A DNA stretch of 8,872 nucleotides from Lachnospiraceae bacterium UBA3785 (GTDB lineage Bacteria > Bacillota > Clostridia > Lachnospirales > Lachnospiraceae). Below the pieces are notes generated by a model. The model saw nothing but the letters and a program-made list of their open reading frames with translations. It had not been told where the DNA came from and did not search any database. The stretch is taken from NCBI GenBank assembly GCA_002369495.1, contig DFFD01000225.1, positions 1-8,872 on the forward strand. Reading direction: 5' to 3'. The translations under genes and the position numbers were made by a program. Below are positions 5,716 to 8,872 of this stretch, one piece after another. Numbering within the stretch: position 1 is the first letter of the stretch; the number at the start of each line of letters is the position of its first letter.

Positions 5716-6777
5716 ATGGATAAGAACAGCTTTACCGAGCTCAAAAAGGTGCTGAGACGCGACGACCCGCCGATCGACTGGGTCTACAGCTTCTATGTCA
5801 GCGCGGACAATGAACTCTCCTGGGAGTCGTTCAGAAAATGGCTCTCCTTCGACGAAGACGAGATGTTCCGCCACAAGGACATCCTGAAGAAGGCCCTGGC
5901 CGGGACCGAAGGGCGCGAGATCTTTTCGGTCTCGCTCGCATCCCAGGCGGAAGACCTCTTCTCCCTGCGCACGATGCAGGAGGAAAATGAAGAGACCCTG
6001 CACGATTTTGTCGGGAAGGTGATCGACACGTATCCGCATACGGATCCCTACTACGCGATTTTATTTCACATCATGTACGATGTGCCCGCGATGTCCGCGG
6101 ACAGGAAGAAGCTCGAGGACGGCGATGTCGTGTTTGAGAGCCTGCTCTTTGCGATCTGCCCGGCGACCCTCTCGAAGCCGGCGCTGGGCTACAACGACCT
6201 GGACGGCGTGACGGAGCTTTCGCGGCGCTGGACGATCGGCGCACCGGACCAGGGGTTCCTGTACCCGGCCTTCACCGACCGGATCGGGGACCTGAACGAG
6301 GTCCTCTACCGCGCGAAGAAGGAGATCAGTTCGGATCTTTTCCAGACATTTTTCGAGGCGGCGCTTCCGGTGACCGCGAAGATGCAGAAGGACGCCTTTA
6401 ACACACTCTTTGACGCGCTTGACGTGAGCGTTGAGTCCGCGGCCCTGATCCAGGACGATCTCGCACACCTCGACGGGGAAAATGTCACGGTCCTCGAGAA
6501 AGAGGACGCAAAAAAACTCGCCGAGCGCTGCGGTATTGATACCGAACACTTCGACGAGTCTTACGGCGATATTATCGGCGACATGCCTCTCGCAGTAGCT
6601 GCCCTCAAGGAATCATCCGTCGTCCTTTCGACCGATTCCGCGACGATCAAGATGCCGGCGGACCGGGCGCAGCTGGTTCAGACACGCGTGATTGACGGCG
6701 TGACCTACATCCTGATCCCGGTTGACGGCTCCGTGGTCGTGAACGGGATCCCGGCAATGCCGGCGATTAAATCTTAA
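5716..6777 (+). CDS. DUF4317 family protein, function unknown
   Basis: 353 residues. Recognised by the family's characteristic blocks: EMFRHKDILKKALAGTEGREI (49-69), PYYAILFHIMYDVPAMSADR (111-130), FAICPATLSKPALGYN (145-160) and GFLYPAFTDR (180-189), followed by LPVTAKMQKDAFNTLF (217-232). DUF4317 proteins are common in Clostridia and have no assigned activity. There is no signal peptide or membrane span; it is acidic and probably cytoplasmic. The N-terminal segment (DWVYSFYVSADNE) lacks the cysteine-containing sequence I recall at this place in other members, so this may be a divergent copy. The start is ATG 5716 with GAGGTG at 5702-5707 and an 8-base spacer. No convincing promoter lies between the tRNA terminator and the gene. 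Its last 11 bases overlap the 3' end of the convergent thrC. Confidence 0.85.
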   Translation: MDKNSFTELKKVLRRDDPPIDWVYSFYVSADNELSWESFRKWLSFDEDEMFRHKDILKKALAGTEGREIFSVSLASQAEDLFSLRTMQEENEETLHDFVGKVIDTYPHTDPYYAILFHIMYDVPAMSADRKKLEDGDVVFESLLFAICPATLSKPALGYNDLDGVTELSRRWTIGAPDQGFLYPAFTDRIGDLNEVLYRAKKEISSDLFQTFFEAALPVTAKMQKDAFNTLFDALDVSVESAALIQDDLAHLDGENVTVLEKEDAKKLAERCGIDTEHFDESYGDIIGDMPLAVAALKESSVVLSTDSATIKMPADRAQLVQTRVIDGVTYILIPVDGSVVVNGIPAMPAIKS

Positions 6778-8257
6778 GGAATTGTTTAACGTCCGCGGGC
6801 ATGTCCTTAGCGTCGACGACCGTTTTGTGGCGGATCGGCGCGGTGCGGATGTCGGTGATTGCGAAGGGCTCCTTCACGCCGGAGAGAGAGGAGATGAGAT
6901 CGATGAGCTCAAAATCGCTCTTTCCGGCAGCCTGATCCGGGGCGATTGCGCCGATGACAGCGCCTGCAAACTTGAACGGCGAGGCTGTGGAGGCGATGAC
7001 GGTCGGGGTCAGATCGCCGGTCTCCTCCCGGTAGCGGCGGCAGACCGCGTTGGCGATGCCGGTGTGGGTGTCGATCACGTAGCCGGTGCGCTCGTAGAGA
7101 GCTTTGATACCGGCAAAGTTTTCCTCCTCCGTAGCGAAGCCGCCGACGAAATCGCGAAGGCCTTCGCGCATCGCATCGGTGATCTCATAGCTGCCTTTCT
7201 CCCTGAGGTCCTGCATGAACGCGAGCGTTTTGGCGGAATCATCGCCGGTCAGCCGGTAGATGAGTCTTTCGAGGTTCGAGGAGATGAGGATATCCATCGA
7301 AGGCGAGCTCGTGAGGAGGAACGGACGCTTCCGGTCATAGAGGCCGGTACCGAAGAAGTCCGCGAGCACTTTATTTTCATTGGAGGCGCAGATGAGCTTC
7401 CGGACCGGAAGACCCATGAGCTTTGCGTAGTAAGCGGCGAGGATGTTGCCGAAATTGCCGGTCGGGACGGTGATGTTGATGAAATCGCCCTCCGCGATCT
7501 CGCCGGAGGCGAGCAGCTGGCAGTAGGCGTACACATAATAGACGATCTGGGGTACCAGGCGGCCGATATTGATCGAGTTCGCCGAGCTGAACTGGAAGCC
7601 GCAGGAGGCGAGCTCGTCAGCGAGAGCCCTGTCGCCGAACATGTTCTTGACGGCGGTCTGGGCATCGTCGAAGTTGCCGTTGATGGCGGCGACGTGCGTA
7701 TTTTCGCCGCGCTGGGTCGCCATCTGGAGCCGCTGGATGTTGGAGACGCCGCCGTTCGGGTAGAAGACGATGATCTTCGTGCCCGGAACGTCCGCGAAGC
7801 CGGCCATGGCGGCCTTGCCCGTGTCGCCGGAGGTGGCGGTGAGGATCACGATCTCATTTTTGACGCCGTTCTTTTTAGCTGCCGTGACCATGAGGTGCGG
7901 CAGGATCTGGAGAGCCATGTCCTTGAAGGCGATCGTCGGGCCGTGGAAGAGCTCGAGATAGTAGAGCCCGTCTTTTTTGACGAGCGGAGCGATCGTTTTC
8001 GTGTCGAATTTTTCGTCATAGGCATGATCGATGCAGTGTTTGAGCTCCTCCCCGGTGAAGTCGCCGAGCCAGGCGCTCATGATCTCGTAGGCGAGCTCCG
8101 GGTAGGACATGCCGGCAAGGACGGACAGGGGTTTTTGAAGCTCCGGGATCCGCTCCGGTACAAAGAGGCCGCCGTCGGGCGATAAACCTTTCAGGATGGC
8201 GGCGGAAGCGGTGACAGGCGCAGCGTCGGAACGTGTGGATTTATAGAGGATATTCAT
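6767..8257 (-). CDS. thrC: Threonine synthase
   Basis: 496 residues. This PLP enzyme converts O-phosphohomoserine and water to threonine and phosphate, the last step of threonine synthesis, in the cytoplasm. Seen in the sequence: an N-terminal YKSTRS typical of the yeast/E. coli-type N-terminal domain; LSPDGGLFVPERIP (25-38); the PLP-binding lysine in HGPTIAFKDMALQ (K112); ATSGDTGKAA (141-150); YPNGGVSNIQRLQM (167-179); SSANSINIGRLVPQIVYY (224-241); and the phosphate-binding glycine loop PTGNFGNI (265-272). The length is normal for the longer bacterial form. The start ATG at 8257 is preceded by AAGGAG (8263-8268) with a 5-base spacer. It is divergent from dgt and convergent with DUF4317. It acts downstream of Asd in the same pathway, though the two genes are about 5.5 kb apart on opposite strands. 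Confidence 0.96.
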   Translation of the reverse strand: MNILYKSTRSDAAPVTASAAILKGLSPDGGLFVPERIPELQKPLSVLAGMSYPELAYEIMSAWLGDFTGEELKHCIDHAYDEKFDTKTIAPLVKKDGLYYLELFHGPTIAFKDMALQILPHLMVTAAKKNGVKNEIVILTATSGDTGKAAMAGFADVPGTKIIVFYPNGGVSNIQRLQMATQRGENTHVAAINGNFDDAQTAVKNMFGDRALADELASCGFQFSSANSINIGRLVPQIVYYVYAYCQLLASGEIAEGDFINITVPTGNFGNILAAYYAKLMGLPVRKLICASNENKVLADFFGTGLYDRKRPFLLTSSPSMDILISSNLERLIYRLTGDDSAKTLAFMQDLREKGSYEITDAMREGLRDFVGGFATEEENFAGIKALYERTGYVIDTHTGIANAVCRRYREETGDLTPTVIASTASPFKFAGAVIGAIAPDQAAGKSDFELIDLISSLSGVKEPFAITDIRTAPIRHKTVVDAKDMPADVKQFLKI

Positions 8258-8293
8258 GGTTACTCCTTACTTTATGGTGCTTTGAATGCGGTC

Positions 8294-8322
8294 ATTATAA
8301 CATTTTACATGCAAAAGGGCAA
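8294..8322 (-). promoter_or_regulatory. Promoter of thrC
   Basis: Minus strand: -35 TTGCCC (8317-8322), a 17-base spacer, -10 TATAAT (8294-8299), a perfect -10 box. It lies about 25 bases before the AAGGAG ribosome binding site, so the leader is short, with no room for a T-box or other long attenuator. Confidence 0.8.
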
Positions 8323-8332
8323 TCAGAGATTG
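8320..8332. repeat. Small dyad between divergent -35 boxes, possible operator
   Basis: CAATC-AGA-GATTG is a perfect 5+3+5 inverted repeat. It overlaps the outer edges of the thrC -35 box (8317-8322) and the proposed dgt -35 box (8330-8335). The position suits a regulator acting on both promoters, but so short a dyad can occur by chance. Confidence 0.3.
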
Positions 8333-8358
8333 ATTGACGGCCGAAAAATGGTTACAAT
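8330..8358 (+). promoter_or_regulatory. Promoter of dgt
   Basis: -35 TTGATT (8330-8335), a 17-base spacer, -10 TACAAT (8353-8358). An overlapping alternative is TTGACG (8334-8339), an 18-base spacer, TATAAA (8358-8363). Either gives a leader of about 35-40 bases before the dgt start. Confidence 0.65.
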
Positions 8359-8405
8359 ATAAAGAGCGGCCTTAAAAGACCTGAGGCCGACCGGAGGATC
8401 AGGAC

Positions 8406-8872
8406 ATGCAGTGGAAGCTGCTTCTTTCGACCTACAGGGCCGGAGATGAGGAAAATGAAAACACCGGCATCTGCATGCGCACCCCCTTTGAGCGGGACTA
8501 TCACCGCATCATCGGGAGCGCTTCTTTCCGGCGCCTGCAGGACAAGACCCAGGTTTTTCCGCTCGACAGGAGCGATTTCATAAGAACGAGGCTTACGCAC
8601 AGCCTGGAGGTCTCCTCGATCGGCCGCCTGCTCGCCCAGAATATCGGGGCGATGATCATCGACAGGCGCCTTGATCCGGAGTTTACCGTCACGACGCGCG
8701 CGGACATCGCGGCGGTCGTGGAGTGCGCGGGACTGATCCACGATATCGGGAACCCGCCGTTCGGCCATTTCGGCGAGGAGGCGATCCGGGAGTGGTTCCG
8801 CAGGAACCTGAGCCGGCTTTGCGCGGACGGTGTCAGGGTCATGGAGATCCTGAACCGCGAGGAGCAGCTGGA
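8406..8872 (+). CDS. dgt: Deoxyguanosinetriphosphate triphosphohydrolase, N-terminal part (partial)
   Basis: 155 complete codons from ATG 8406 to the window edge with no stop. The enzyme hydrolyses dGTP (or other dNTPs) to the nucleoside and tripolyphosphate and so adjusts the dNTP pool. HD-domain metal residues are visible: H65 in TRLTHSLEVS and H112-D113 in LIHDIGNPPFGHFGEEAI. The preceding RTPFERDYHRIIGSASFRRLQDKTQVFPL is the typical Dgt nucleotide-binding N-terminal segment. The start is supported by GGAGG (8393-8397) with an 8-base spacer. It is divergent from thrC, sharing a 148-base intergenic region. The C-terminal half, which distinguishes dGTPase subtypes, is outside the window. Confidence 0.93.
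   Translation, partial: MQWKLLLSTYRAGDEENENTGICMRTPFERDYHRIIGSASFRRLQDKTQVFPLDRSDFIRTRLTHSLEVSSIGRLLAQNIGAMIIDRRLDPEFTVTTRADIAAVVECAGLIHDIGNPPFGHFGEEAIREWFRRNLSRLCADGVRVMEILNREEQL

Noticed and set aside
5425..6039. N-terminal extension of the TraX-like frame upstream to 6039
   Set aside because: It runs antisense through the DUF4317 gene, the tRNA terminator and the tRNA. The peptide RDLNSRPHGPQP is a known false translation of a tRNA gene. The TTG with AGGAGG at 5424 is the better start.
6782..8185. Long open frame (467 codons) antisense to thrC on the plus strand
   Set aside because: Same reason: a by-product of codon bias in thrC, with Arg/Asp/Glu/Gly-rich composition and no domain pattern.
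8367..8389. CGGCCT/AGGCCG hairpin in the dgt leader
   Set aside because: Only six pairs around an 11-base loop, with no T-tract and no riboswitch-like pattern. Likely chance in GC-rich sequence.

Overview
This window looks like a chromosomal housekeeping segment of a moderately high-G+C member of the Clostridia, probably Lachnospiraceae-like. The evidence is a DUF4317 protein (a family known mainly from Clostridia), a Firmicute-style type IA topoisomerase with a D-x-G-R-E-G-E Toprim motif, a clostridial-style dGTPase, strong AGGAGG-type ribosome binding sites, and a tRNA gene without an encoded CCA. I see no phage, insertion sequence, CRISPR array or conjugation module. The taxonomic call is inference from gene content and was not tested by a search.

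Layout. The plus strand opens with the last 54 codons of argH (argininosuccinate lyase). It is followed 20 bases later by asd (aspartate-semialdehyde dehydrogenase). A 91-base gap containing a long hairpin leads to a topB-like type IA topoisomerase, whose only sensible start codon is a non-canonical ATC. A GC-rich hairpin with T-tracts on both strands separates it from two minus-strand genes: a GlmU-like left-handed beta-helix protein and, upstream of it, a TraX-family membrane acyltransferase with a TTG start. A compact 291-base region then carries back-to-back promoters, a plus-strand tRNA-Pro(GGG) and its terminator. Next comes the plus-strand DUF4317 gene, which converges on and overlaps by 11 bases the minus-strand thrC (threonine synthase). 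Finally a divergent 148-base intergenic region holds promoters for thrC and for the plus-strand dgt (dGTP triphosphohydrolase), which runs off the right edge.

How the genes relate. Asd and ThrC are two steps of the aspartate-to-threonine pathway, and ArgH finishes arginine synthesis, so the segment has an amino-acid biosynthesis flavour, but asd and thrC are not in one operon. TopB and Dgt are DNA topology and dNTP-pool enzymes. The least understood genes are the beta-helix protein, the TraX-like protein and the DUF4317 protein.

Most notable observations: the ATC start of topB; a small dyad placed between the divergent thrC and dgt -35 boxes; the stop-to-stop overlap of DUF4317 and thrC with no visible terminator; and the stand-alone beta-helix protein with a conserved core and a C-terminal extension of unknown role. 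I do not see clear evidence of a wholly new multi-gene system.
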